From a virus, in the IMG/VR virus record IMGVR_UViG_3300012012_000250, positions 1-27,453 of that record: a stretch of 27,453 nucleotides of DNA. One strand, 5' to 3'. Positions 1 through 8,065 of this stretch are shown piece after piece. A model generated the notes under the pieces. It had not been told where the DNA came from and searched no databases. It worked only from the letters and a program-made list of their open reading frames with translations. The position numbers and the translations under genes were made by a program. How positions within the stretch are numbered: the first letter of the stretch is position 1; the number at the start of each line of letters is the position of its first letter.

Positions 1-702
1 GGACAGCCCGACATGACCACCATTAATCAAGCCAACGAAGTGGGCGAAGTGTTGAACGATGTGACCGTGGGTGAATACGATGTTGTGATGGACACTGGGC
101 CGGGCTTCCAAACCAAGCGCCAACAGGCAGTAGAGGCCATGATGCCCTTGCTTACCAGCAACCAAGAACTGTTTAACATTGCTGGCGACTTGGTGTTCAG
201 GAACATGGATTTCCCCGGCGCTGACGTAATTGCAGACCGCCTTGCATCAATGAACCCAATGGCGAACATTGATGAGAAATCTGACATTCCACCCGAAATT
301 CAAATGCGCTTGGCACAGTCGGAAAAGCAATTGCAAGAGATGCAGCAGCAGTTACAAGCCGCACAGTTGGAAATCAACAATCGTGGTCAAGTTGCACAAA
401 TCAAAGAAGAAGGCGCAAACAAACGCAAACTTATGGATGTGACGCAACGGGCGCATTCCGCAGAACTTATGAACGAAAGCATTGTCAACCAAGTTAATGT
501 GAAAGCCGTAACAAGCCAAAACAAGACTGAGATTGACGCAATCGTTGAATTGTTAATTCACCGCATGGACACTGACCGCCTCATGCAAGAAATTGACAAG
601 CGCAACCTTGACCAAAATGAATTTACATCTTTTGCATCGCAAGACGTTGCCGACAAATCCAGCCCGTTTTTAGACGAACAGCAACAGATGCCAATGCAGT
701 AA
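1..702 (+). CDS. P22-type portal protein, C-terminal part (cut by window start)
   Basis: The frame is open from base 1, so this is the last 233 residues of a longer gene; the ATG at 13 is internal. The portal is the dodecameric ring at one capsid vertex through which DNA is packaged and ejected. The segment beginning VGEYDVVMDTGPGFQTKR and the following helix-rich part with FPGADVIADRL match what I know of the C-terminal region of P22-like portals. The tail (about residues 95-150) is glutamine-rich and looks like a coiled coil (EKQLQEMQQQLQAAQ), as in the barrel and tail helices of this family. Scaffold and P22-type coat follow directly, the order found in P22. A second portal of another family lies at 23628, which is unexpected in one phage. 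Confidence 0.88.
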   Translation, partial: GQPDMTTINQANEVGEVLNDVTVGEYDVVMDTGPGFQTKRQQAVEAMMPLLTSNQELFNIAGDLVFRNMDFPGADVIADRLASMNPMANIDEKSDIPPEIQMRLAQSEKQLQEMQQQLQAAQLEINNRGQVAQIKEEGANKRKLMDVTQRAHSAELMNESIVNQVNVKAVTSQNKTEIDAIVELLIHRMDTDRLMQEIDKRNLDQNEFTSFASQDVADKSSPFLDEQQQMPMQ

Positions 703-721
703 TTGACGGCTACCAAATTTC

Positions 722-763
722 GTGGTAAAAACCACAAAACCTTACCAATTGGGTCAATTGGGT
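722..763. repeat. Small hairpin and tandem 9-base repeat between portal and scaffold
   Basis: A perfect 5-bp hairpin, GTGGT-AAAA-ACCAC (722-735), is followed by two adjacent copies of CAATTGGGT (746-763). No T-tract follows the hairpin, so it is not an obvious terminator. It lies in the 79-base gap ahead of the scaffold gene and may be an mRNA processing or stability element; function unknown. Confidence 0.5.
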
Positions 764-781
764 TAATTCTTAGGGAAACCT

Positions 782-1687
782 ATGGCAGATTTAGCAGAGA
801 GACTTGCAGCCAATGTGGTGACAAGTGAAAATTTAGCAGACTTTAATGCGAAAAGAATGGGTTTAGCCGAACCTGCGGAAGTTGTCGAGGCTGTGAAAAC
901 AGAGCCGACCCCCGATGTGGAAAGCCGGAGTGAGCCAATTGAAGCAAGCGATGATGCGACAGCAACAGAGGATAGAAAACAAAATCCTAAGTTGGAAAGA
1001 CGGTTCTCTGAAATTACCAAGCAACGTGAAACCGCACGGGCAGAAGCCCAGCGGGAACGGGAAGCAAGGGAAGTTTTAGAAGCCAAGGTAAGGGATTTGG
1101 AAGCCAAAGCAACGCCTAGCGCCGAGCCAGTAGCAGACCAAGAACCATTGCCGGAGCAGTTTACCGATATGTACGAATACGCCAAGGCGTTGACGGACTA
1201 CCGGGTTGACCAGCGAATGAATGAGGAAAAGCAAAAGGAAGTGCAAGCGAAAGCAGCCGCCGAACGGGACAAAGTAATAAATGTTTGGGCCGACCGGGTT
1301 AAGGCAGCGAAAAGCGAGATTCCTGATTTTGATGACATGGTTGGGTCTGCTGACGTTACGGTAAGTAACGAAGTGCGGGACGCAATCTTTGAAAGCGAAG
1401 TCGGGCCTCGTATCTTGTACCACCTTGCTGAGAATCCTGAAGTCGCTACAAAACTGCAAGGCATGACCTTGACATCCGCTTTGCGACATATTGGGAAATT
1501 GGAAGCGCAGTTTGAAAAGACTGAGCCTCAGACAAAGCCTGTTGTTGGGAAAAGTAAAGCCCCCTCACCGATAAACCCAATTCGGTCTGCGGCTAACGGG
1601 CGTGATGTAAACCTCACCAGCGATGGTGAATTTCATGGTTCATATCAGGCTTGGAGAGCCGCTAGATTGGCTGGGCGAATTCGGTAA
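782..1687 (+). CDS. Capsid scaffolding protein (P22-type head module)
   Basis: 301 residues, start preceded by TAGGGA. No catalytic motif is visible. The protein is highly charged: an acidic N-terminal third (AVKTEPTPDVESRSEPIEASDDAT), then a long predicted coiled coil (about residues 65-110, many E/K/R/A), an EQFTDMYEYAKALTDYRV segment typical of phage scaffolds, and a basic C-terminus (AWRAARLAGRIR). Size is close to P22 gp8 (303 residues), whose basic C-terminal helix-turn-helix binds coat. Position between P22-type portal and coat supports the call. It would act inside the procapsid and leave on DNA packaging. The family is inferred from context and architecture rather than from diagnostic residues. 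Confidence 0.8.
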   Translation: MADLAERLAANVVTSENLADFNAKRMGLAEPAEVVEAVKTEPTPDVESRSEPIEASDDATATEDRKQNPKLERRFSEITKQRETARAEAQREREAREVLEAKVRDLEAKATPSAEPVADQEPLPEQFTDMYEYAKALTDYRVDQRMNEEKQKEVQAKAAAERDKVINVWADRVKAAKSEIPDFDDMVGSADVTVSNEVRDAIFESEVGPRILYHLAENPEVATKLQGMTLTSALRHIGKLEAQFEKTEPQTKPVVGKSKAPSPINPIRSAANGRDVNLTSDGEFHGSYQAWRAARLAGRIR

Positions 1688-1711
1688 ACCCATTCTTTTA
1701 AGGAAATTATT

Positions 1712-2959
1712 ATGTCTAACAATCTTCTGACGGTATCGATGATTACCAATGAAGCGTTAATGGTTCTTGAGAACTCATTGACATTTTCGAGCGAAGTCGA
1801 ACGCAACTATGACGACCAATTTGCCGTCACTGGTGCAAAAATCGGTGCTACCCTGAACGTCCGTAAACCCGGTCGTTTCATCGGTACTACTGGCCCTGCT
1901 TTGAACGTTGAAGACTTCAACGAGACAAGCGTACCCGTAACCCTGTCCACTCAATTCCACGTTGACACACAGTTTACTAGCCAAGACTTGACCCTTTCGC
2001 TTGATTCGTTCAGCGACCGTGTTTTGAAACCCGCTATTGCTGCTATTGCCAACAAGATTGACTTTGACGGTCTGACTATGGCGAAAAACAACACTGCTAA
2101 CATTGTTGGCACTGCTGGTACACCTCCAACTGGCCTTATCACCTACTTGACCGCTGGTGCATATTTGGACAGCGAAGGCGCACCTCGTGATGGTCGCCGT
2201 TCTTGCATCGTTGAGCCGTTTACTGGCGCAACCATCGTTGACAGCCTGAAAGGTTTGTTTGTTCCCTCTGACAAAATTGCTGCTCAATACAGCAACGGTT
2301 TGATGGGCAAAGACTCCGCTGGCATGAACTGGCGCATGGATCAGAACGTTATTTCACAAACTTTCGGTTCTTATGCAACCGCAACTTTGTCTTGCGCTAC
2401 CACGACTGCAACAGGCTTCTTGACAACTGGCTGGGCTTCAACCTCCACCATTGCCTTGACCGCTGCTACTGCAACCGCTGGCTTGAAACAAGGTGACGTG
2501 ATTCAGATTGCTGGCATTTACGCAGTCAACCCACAGAACCGTCAAGCCTACGGCAGCAACAAGTTGCGTAACTTTGTAGTGACTTCCAACGTAACCGTGG
2601 CAACTTCAGGCACAACTTCTGTGACCGTTAGCCCTGCCATCATTACCGCTGGTCAGTTCCAAAACGTTAACTTGGCTTCCACCAGCGCTTCTGCTGTTGT
2701 AACTCCATTCAACAACACTGGCACTGTGTCTGCACAGAACATCGTGATGCACAAAAACGCATTCACCTTGGCTTGCGCTGACTTAGAGTTGCCTAGCGGT
2801 GTAGTGTTTGCAGGTCGCAGTTCTGATAAAGAACTCGGTTTGTCCATGCGTATTGTCCGGCAATACACAATTAACAACGATTCGATTCCGACTCGTGTTG
2901 ATGTGTTGTATGGCTGGGCCCCGCTGTACCCTGAACTCGCTTGCCGAGTAGCAGCCTAA
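1712..2959 (+). CDS. P22-type major coat protein
   Basis: 415 residues, near P22 gp5 (430). The start has a good Shine-Dalgarno (AAGGAAATT). The N-terminal MSNNLLTVSMITNEALMVLEN, the early segment VRKPGRFIGTTGPAL and the STQFHVDTQFTSQDLTL segment are typical of the P22 coat family (HK97 fold with an inserted domain). The middle (about residues 225-325) is rich in Thr, Ala and Ser and probably holds the inserted surface domain. The C-terminal part (VRQYTINNDSIPTRVDVLYGW) also fits. It forms the icosahedral shell with the scaffold at 782. A second, unrelated major capsid gene begins at 26927. Confidence 0.92.
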   Translation: MSNNLLTVSMITNEALMVLENSLTFSSEVERNYDDQFAVTGAKIGATLNVRKPGRFIGTTGPALNVEDFNETSVPVTLSTQFHVDTQFTSQDLTLSLDSFSDRVLKPAIAAIANKIDFDGLTMAKNNTANIVGTAGTPPTGLITYLTAGAYLDSEGAPRDGRRSCIVEPFTGATIVDSLKGLFVPSDKIAAQYSNGLMGKDSAGMNWRMDQNVISQTFGSYATATLSCATTTATGFLTTGWASTSTIALTAATATAGLKQGDVIQIAGIYAVNPQNRQAYGSNKLRNFVVTSNVTVATSGTTSVTVSPAIITAGQFQNVNLASTSASAVVTPFNNTGTVSAQNIVMHKNAFTLACADLELPSGVVFAGRSSDKELGLSMRIVRQYTINNDSIPTRVDVLYGWAPLYPELACRVAA

Positions 2960-2966
2960 TGGTCTA

Positions 2967-2986
2967 GGGGGGTGTAAAAGCCCCCC
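2967..2986 (+). terminator. GC hairpin after the coat gene
   Basis: GGGGGG (2967-2972) and CCCCCC (2981-2986) form a 6-bp stem with an 8-base loop, 7 bases after the coat stop codon. The following GTTCTTAAACTTTT is only partly T-rich, so termination may be partial, lowering expression of downstream genes relative to coat. Confidence 0.5.
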
Positions 2987-3013
2987 GTTCTTAAACTTTT
3001 AAAGGAAAATATC

Positions 3014-3253
3014 ATGGCAAATCCCGGCCCAGCAACCACAGTAACCGCAAACTACATTTTCAATGGTGATGCAAGCGGTGGTGTCCTACTCGGTGGCGCT
3101 GCCACCAATTTGGTAGGCTTTCACGGCGCAACCCCTGTTGCCCAAGCCGCAACGATTGCAGCAATCGGTAACAGCGCCACTGGCACTGAAATCGCAACTG
3201 CTGTAAATGCAATCATCACCGCATTGAAAAACAAAGGCTTAGTTGCCTCTTAA
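3014..3253 (+). CDS. Small virion-like protein, possibly head fibre or decoration
   Basis: 79 residues, start preceded by AAAGGAAAATATC. The middle motif VGFHGATPVAQAATIAAIG followed by a helix ending in ALKNKGL is a pattern I associate with small phage proteins encoded near coat or fibre genes and often annotated as head fibre or structural; I cannot name the family with certainty. No signal peptide, membrane segment or catalytic motif is seen. It lies between coat hairpin and terminator, so it probably shares the coat transcript. A decoration or head-fibre role is inference from position. Confidence 0.6.
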   Translation: MANPGPATTVTANYIFNGDASGGVLLGGAATNLVGFHGATPVAQAATIAAIGNSATGTEIATAVNAIITALKNKGLVAS

Positions 3254-3270
3254 TTCCATGCGGAAATGAC

Positions 3271-3301
3271 AAAAAGCCACTCTCAAAAGGGGTGGCTTTT
3301 T
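3271..3301 (+). terminator. Intrinsic terminator after head module
   Basis: Perfect 10-bp inverted repeat AAAAAGCCAC (3271-3280) and GTGGCTTTTT (3292-3301), loop of 11 bases, with the T-run inside the right arm. It ends the coat transcript and could work in both directions because the left arm begins with five A. Confidence 0.85.
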
Positions 3302-3314
3302 CTCTTTGCGGGTC

Positions 3315-3320
3315 TATAAT
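3315..3320 (+). promoter_or_regulatory. Promoter -10 box for the fibre operon
   Basis: A perfect TATAAT lies 14 bases after the terminator and 26 bases before the ATG at 3347; no good -35 is seen at the usual spacing (TGGCTT at about 3293-3298). The transcript would contain the ribosome site AAAGGA at 3334-3339. The terminator-then-TATAAT layout recurs at 26316-26351. Confidence 0.55.
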
Positions 3321-3346
3321 TCACCAAACTTCCAAAGGACTGAAAA

Positions 3347-3685
3347 ATGGTCAACGTCTCAGTTATCCGTGTGTCAGGTCGTACATACGCACTCAATCTC
3401 ACAACGTCCGCAAGTGCTGCGCTTTTAATTGAAGCCACCACTAACGACCAAGCCAATTACGTTCACTTGCTTAACACCGGAACTGGCGTTGCTGCTGTGG
3501 AGTTTTCTAACTCTGACACAGTGACTACCCCTACCGTTGCAAGCACAGGCACTAGCGGTTCTTACGTTCTGCCAGCCGCAATGAATTACCCTTTGATTAT
3601 TGCTGTGCCTAAAGCGCCGTTTTACATGAAAGCAATTAGTTCAGGTACGAATACACTCTACATCACTGCCGCTCAAGCGGGTTAA
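3347..3685 (+). CDS. Hypothetical small beta-rich virion-like protein
   Basis: 112 residues, start with AAAGGA 8 bases upstream. The sequence alternates hydrophobic and Ser/Thr residues throughout (ASAALLIEATTNDQANYVHLLNTG, TLYITAAQAG), suggesting a compact beta-sandwich. No membrane helix, cysteine or catalytic motif is visible. It is the first gene after the TATAAT at 3315 and lies 12 bases upstream of the fibre gene, so it is probably a virion or fibre-associated component. I do not recognise a named family. Confidence 0.65.
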   Translation: MVNVSVIRVSGRTYALNLTTSASAALLIEATTNDQANYVHLLNTGTGVAAVEFSNSDTVTTPTVASTGTSGSYVLPAAMNYPLIIAVPKAPFYMKAISSGTNTLYITAAQAG

Positions 3686-3697
3686 AAGAGGGGCGCT

Positions 3698-6139
3698 ATG
3701 TCCGAAAATCAAACCGCAGTTACCTCAACGGTTAACTTTGTACCCGTTCAGGGAACGTTTCAACCTGCGCCCGGCTTTGAGTTAATCTCATTGATTGGCC
3801 CTGCGGGAACGCCGTTTTATGCCAGTATTTCGCCTGACCAATCCGGCTTAAACATCACCAACAGCACCATAAACAGCACAACCATTGGGGCGACAAGCCC
3901 GTCAACGGCTGCTTTTACTGCTGGAACGGTGGCTGCTGCGCCCACGGCGGCAACTGACATTGCGAACAAACAGTACGTTGACTATTACGCTGCTGGTTTA
4001 AGTTGGAAAGCGCCCGTCACTGCTGCGTCAATGGCGAACATTGCAACCCTTTCGGGGCTTTTGACTGTTGACACGGTAACGCTGGCGGCTGGTGAGACGG
4101 TATTGGTTAAGAACCAAACTAATGCGGCGGACAACGGAATTTATGTTGTATCGGCTGGCGCATGGACACGTTCAATTGGCGCTGACGTTTGGGAAGAATT
4201 TATTGGCGCAATTGTTTTCATTGTTGAAGGCACACAAGGCGGCTCGGCTTGGTATTGCACGGCGCAACCGGGCGGCACTTTAGGCGTTACCGCAATCAAT
4301 TGGTCAAGTTTCACGGTTTCGGCAACTTATTCGGCTGGCACAGGGTTAACCCTTACAGGCACAGTATTTAGCATTACGCCCGTGGGAACTGCTGGAATTT
4401 ATGGCTCGGCATCGTCTGTGCCTGTTTTGACCACCAACGCATCGGGTCAAATATCTTCCGTTACCAATACAGCCATCGCAATCGCAAATACGGCAGTTTC
4501 AGGGCTTGGCACTATGTCAACCCAAGATGCTAATGCTGTGGTAATCACTGGCGGCACAATTAACGGGGCAACGGTGGGAGCGTCCACAGCAGCCGCAATC
4601 ACCGGGACTACCATCACTGCCAACACGCAGTTTACAGGCGCAGGAACAGGGCTTACAGGCACGGCAAGCAGCCTTTCCATTGGTGGGAATGCGGCTACAT
4701 CCACAAGTTCTACAACTGCGACTAATCTTGCTGGTGGCGGCGCTGGTTCTTTGCCTTACCAAAGCGCAACCTCTACAACTGCAATGTTGGCTGCTGGCAC
4801 GAATGGGCAGGTTTTAACGCTTGCGGCTGGCCTACCATCATGGTCAACATTATCAGCAGGAACGGTTTCATCGGTAAGCGGCACAGGCACAGTTTCGGGT
4901 ATTTCCCTGAGTGGAACTGTTACCAGCACAGGAAGTTTGACCTTGGGTGGTTCGCTGGATTTGTCCAGCCCTCCTGCAATTGGCGGCACAACCCCCAATA
5001 CGGCTAAATTCTCCACTGGATTAGTGGGCACAAACGCAAACTTTACCGACTTCCCTAATGCTCAATTTATAGGCAGTCAAGCCAACACTGGTAGCGCACA
5101 CATTTACAACATCGGCGTTGCTGGTGAAGGTGTTGCAACCGATGTGGTCGGCGCTGGTCAATGGGGTGTCGGTGTTTATGGCACAGGCGCAACAGCCGGG
5201 GCAACCCGTGGCATTGGTGTTGTTGGTGACGGTCATGTGAGCAACACTGCCGACACTGCTGCCGCAATTGGTGTTCGTGGCTATGCGACAGGCACACACG
5301 CTGGCGGTCAGAACATCGGCCTATATTCCCAAGCCACTGGCGGCGCATCAAACTACTCGCTGTTTATGGCAAGCGGGAACATCTATTCCGCTGTGACCCA
5401 AACATGGGCTTTGCCTGACAACGAAGCATCGGCACTGAGCATTGATGCAACAGGCAAGGCTGGAATTCTCAAAATTATCACCACCGACAGCGCAGAGGGT
5501 ATATCGACAAGCGGTAAATTGGATGTAACTGGCGCAATCGGTCTTGGCTCTAGTCCGTCTTACGGTACAACAGGGCAGGTTTTGACTTCCGCTGGCACAG
5601 GCGTTACGCCTACATGGACAACGCTAGGTTACGCCACCATAACTGACGATACAACAACAAACGCAACTCGTTACCCGTTGTTTGCGTCTGTTACTACTGG
5701 TGATTTAACAGCCACATTTGCCAGTTCGACCAAGTACCAGTTCAACCCGTCCACAGGTTATTTGACTGTCACAGGATTAACCAGCCCAATTATCAATAAC
5801 CCAACGGTTACCAACTATGTTGAAAGCGTGGTTGCAATTGGCACAGTGACCACTGCATCTACTTTGTCGTTGACCAACGGTACGGTACAGACTGCGACCC
5901 TTACAGCATCCACAGCTTGCACATTTACAATGCCTACCGCTACGGCTGGTAAGTCTTTTGTGTTGCTACTTAAACAGGCAGCAGCTACAGGTAACGGTAC
6001 AGCAACATTCACAGGTGTTAAGTTTGGTTCGGCTGGTGCGCCAACAATCACAGCAACCGCTGGCAAGATGGATATTTTGACTTTTATCGCTGACGGCACA
6101 AACTGGTACGGTTCGGCTGCACAAGGGTACACACCATAA
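3698..6139 (+). CDS. Large tail fibre protein
   Basis: 813 residues, very rich in Thr, Ser, Gly and Ala, with GGCGCTATG as ribosome context. About residues 75-210 contain a module common in phage fibres: PTAATDIANKQYVDYYAAGL, then LAAGETVLVKNQTNAADNGIYVV and a GSAWYCT strand. The middle has many short degenerate repeats (TNASGQISSV, GTVSSVSGTGTVSG, TGQVLTSAGTG) expected of a trimeric beta-helical shaft. The C-terminus (FKFGSAG-like strand, then DILTFIADGTNWYG) is a frequent end of freshwater phage fibres. No S74 auto-cleavage peptidase motif is visible. It should extend from the tail and touch the host surface; its stop overlaps the start of the adhesin gene by one base (TAATG). Confidence 0.85.
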   Translation: MSENQTAVTSTVNFVPVQGTFQPAPGFELISLIGPAGTPFYASISPDQSGLNITNSTINSTTIGATSPSTAAFTAGTVAAAPTAATDIANKQYVDYYAAGLSWKAPVTAASMANIATLSGLLTVDTVTLAAGETVLVKNQTNAADNGIYVVSAGAWTRSIGADVWEEFIGAIVFIVEGTQGGSAWYCTAQPGGTLGVTAINWSSFTVSATYSAGTGLTLTGTVFSITPVGTAGIYGSASSVPVLTTNASGQISSVTNTAIAIANTAVSGLGTMSTQDANAVVITGGTINGATVGASTAAAITGTTITANTQFTGAGTGLTGTASSLSIGGNAATSTSSTTATNLAGGGAGSLPYQSATSTTAMLAAGTNGQVLTLAAGLPSWSTLSAGTVSSVSGTGTVSGISLSGTVTSTGSLTLGGSLDLSSPPAIGGTTPNTAKFSTGLVGTNANFTDFPNAQFIGSQANTGSAHIYNIGVAGEGVATDVVGAGQWGVGVYGTGATAGATRGIGVVGDGHVSNTADTAAAIGVRGYATGTHAGGQNIGLYSQATGGASNYSLFMASGNIYSAVTQTWALPDNEASALSIDATGKAGILKIITTDSAEGISTSGKLDVTGAIGLGSSPSYGTTGQVLTSAGTGVTPTWTTLGYATITDDTTTNATRYPLFASVTTGDLTATFASSTKYQFNPSTGYLTVTGLTSPIINNPTVTNYVESVVAIGTVTTASTLSLTNGTVQTATLTASTACTFTMPTATAGKSFVLLLKQAAATGNGTATFTGVKFGSAGAPTITATAGKMDILTFIADGTNWYGSAAQGYTP

Positions 6140-7197
6140 TGTTTGCCGCTAAAAACTTCTTCTTAGCGGGGGGTGCGCCCCCTTTTAGTTTCAACCTAAC
6201 TACTGGGTCGAACTTAAATCTGCGGACGCAAGCGGTAGCGGCTGGCTGGAGTGGTTTTGGAAAAGTAATTGCAACCGTTCCCGCTGCAAACACGATCAGC
6301 GGCACTGGGTCTAGCACGGCGTTAACCATTAATGGCTCATTCCCCGATGGTGTAGAACTAATAAACAACGGGCTGATCCAAGGATTTACAGGCGCTACTG
6401 GTTCAACTGGTACTACGGGTACTACGGGTACAGCAGGTACTGCTGGTGCAAAAGGGTCTACGGGAGCAACGGGTACTAATGGTGCAGCAGGAACTGGCGG
6501 TGCAAGGCCCACGCTTGGTTCTCCTAATGGCAAACCGGGTAGCGCAGGTGGGGCTGCGGGTAATGGGGCTACGGGTGGTACAGGTACTGCTGGTACTGCG
6601 GGTGGTACAGGTGGTACAGGGGGCACAGGCGGTGCAGGGGGCACAGGTGGTCTTGCTATCCTTGCTTCTGTTGCTGTTTCTATTAACAATCTAGCCACAA
6701 TTTCAGGCGGAACCGCAGGTTTTGGAGGCAGTGGCGGTACAGGTGGGGCAGGCGGCACAGGTGGAGCAGGCGGTGCGGGCGGTAATGGTGGTGCGGCTGG
6801 TACACGATCCGGCGGTGGCGGCGGTTCAGGTGGCGGTGAGATTTTTAAAACTGACTTTTATCCCGGCGGCGCTGGTGGAAGGGGATACAGTGTTGCCACT
6901 GGTGCGGCGACTGCTGGCGGGACAGCTACTGGTGGCGCAGGTAATGGCGGGGCGGGTGGTGCGTCAGGAGTAGCAGGATCAGCAGGATCACCTGCTAGTT
7001 ATGCAGGTGGTGCAGGTGGTGCAGGTGGTGCAGCAGGTTCTGCTGGCGCTACAGGCGCTACGGGTTCTGCTGGTGGAACAGGCGCTACGGGTACGACAGG
7101 CGCTACAGGATCAGCAGGGTCTATTGGGGCATACATTTCAGGTAATTCAAACGTAACGTGGATAGCATTTGGAACAAGAAACGGAACAGCATCATGA
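6139..7197 (+). CDS. Glycine-rich collagen-like receptor-binding adhesin
   Basis: 352 residues. Residues 1-80 form a compact head containing SNLNLRTQAVAAGW and ALTINGSFPDGVELINNG, a motif pair seen in phage fibre-tip proteins. Residues 82-120 are Gly-X-Y collagen-like triplets. Residues 140-335 are dominated by GGTGG, GGAGG and a GGGGGSGGG stretch, broken by two non-glycine insertions (about 172-190 and 234-241). Such arrays in T-even gp38-type adhesins form a bundle of polyglycine II helices that present variable loops; that fold is inferred here. The last residues (AYISGNSNVTWIAFGTR) are a common fibre-tip ending. It probably binds the fibre encoded at 3698 and recognises the receptor. Confidence 0.78.
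   Translation: MFAAKNFFLAGGAPPFSFNLTTGSNLNLRTQAVAAGWSGFGKVIATVPAANTISGTGSSTALTINGSFPDGVELINNGLIQGFTGATGSTGTTGTTGTAGTAGAKGSTGATGTNGAAGTGGARPTLGSPNGKPGSAGGAAGNGATGGTGTAGTAGGTGGTGGTGGAGGTGGLAILASVAVSINNLATISGGTAGFGGSGGTGGAGGTGGAGGAGGNGGAAGTRSGGGGGSGGGEIFKTDFYPGGAGGRGYSVATGAATAGGTATGGAGNGGAGGASGVAGSAGSPASYAGGAGGAGGAAGSAGATGATGSAGGTGATGTTGATGSAGSIGAYISGNSNVTWIAFGTRNGTAS
6391..7122 (+). repeat. Short tandem DNA repeats inside the adhesin gene
   Basis: The gene holds many near-copies of GGTACAGGT, GGTGGTACA, GGCGCTACGGGT and GCAGGTGGTGCAGGTGGT, densest at about 6573-6650, 6724-6800 and 7000-7110. The 9-base unit keeps the reading frame, so slippage or recombination could lengthen or shorten the glycine array without frameshift. 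Confidence 0.8.
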
Positions 7198-7559
7198 ATT
7201 TAAAATACAAAATTATTGAAACTGACACAGCGCAGCATTCAATTGTTGTGCGGTACTACACAGACGTTGTTACAGAGACAATACTGGCAACAGACATTCT
7301 TGACGGAACTATTCGCAGATGCCGTACAGATTACTCTTTTGAATTACCTGTACCTGCACCAACAGGCACAGCACTGCAAGATTTTATTACTGCTAGAGCG
7401 CCTATTGATTGGTTAAAACTTCAAGAGGATGTGCTTAACCCTAGTGTAGACACTTCTTTGTCAGCGGTAATCCCTTTAGTTGGAGTTGAAACAGCTTTTG
7501 TAGAGCCTACTGTAACGGCGGTACGTAAAACAATGGTCTTAAACCAAATTACAGTATGA
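7194..7559 (+). CDS. Hypothetical fibre-cluster protein
   Basis: 121 residues from the ATG at 7194, chosen because it overlaps the adhesin stop (ATGA); an in-frame ATG at 7158 lies inside the adhesin gene and is less likely. The N-terminal half (YKIIETDTAQHSIVVRYYTD) looks like beta strands, and the rest (APTGTALQDFITARAPIDWL) is mixed. The position directly after a fibre-tip gene is where phages often encode fibre chaperones or assembly factors, but no known chaperone signature is seen. The gene is more AT-rich than the adhesin. Function unknown. Confidence 0.65.
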   Translation: MNLKYKIIETDTAQHSIVVRYYTDVVTETILATDILDGTIRRCRTDYSFELPVPAPTGTALQDFITARAPIDWLKLQEDVLNPSVDTSLSAVIPLVGVETAFVEPTVTAVRKTMVLNQITV

Positions 7560-8065
7560 AATCGACAAACTACACTGTCTTTGGTTGGTTGTTTACCAAA
7601 AGTGTTCTTGTTGATGGGGAAGAACTATCGGTTATTTTTCCTAGAGATACCCCTATGGATATTTCTGCAAATTGGGTTTTTTGGACTAAAGGTGCAAGGG
7701 AAATAACAACTTACCCAGAAAACCTTAACGATGTTTTTGTTACTCAACAGCGCGGTAAATTTTTAAGTAAAAATACTTTTGCTGGGCGTACCTACAAAAA
7801 AGGTAACTACATTTTCACAGCGGTTGGGGACACCGAGTTTTGGTGTTTAGACTACTTAATAAATGGTAAAGATGCGCCGGACTTAGAGTTTGTCTTGTTA
7901 GCGGCGGGTCAAACTTACGCAATTTCTGTAGGCCAGTTAATTTTAATTGCATCAGGGCAAACTAATCTTGGGGCTGAGCCTACGCCTTTGGAAATAGCTT
8001 CCGAAAATACGGTTATCACTGCAACCACTGATGCCTCATTAATTATTTTTTCAAGGAGCAAGTAA
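7556..8065 (+). CDS. Hypothetical protein, possible cupin-like beta barrel
   Basis: 169 residues; ATG overlaps the preceding stop (ATGA). It has alternating strands with FVLLAAGQTYAISVGQLILIASG near residues 120-143, which resembles a late strand pair of a jelly roll, and a KGNYIFTAVGDTEFWCLDY strand before it. No HxH metal motif is present, so an enzymatic cupin is unlikely. The stop overlaps the next ATG by one base, so it is translated together with the cupin-like protein at 8065. It could be a virion or host-interaction factor. Not recognised. Confidence 0.6.
   Translation: MKSTNYTVFGWLFTKSVLVDGEELSVIFPRDTPMDISANWVFWTKGAREITTYPENLNDVFVTQQRGKFLSKNTFAGRTYKKGNYIFTAVGDTEFWCLDYLINGKDAPDLEFVLLAAGQTYAISVGQLILIASGQTNLGAEPTPLEIASENTVITATTDASLIIFSRSK

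Noticed and set aside
6084-6758. Proline-rich 224-residue minus-strand open frame
   Set aside because: It is the mirror of the glycine-codon repeats (GGN read as CCN) of the adhesin gene.
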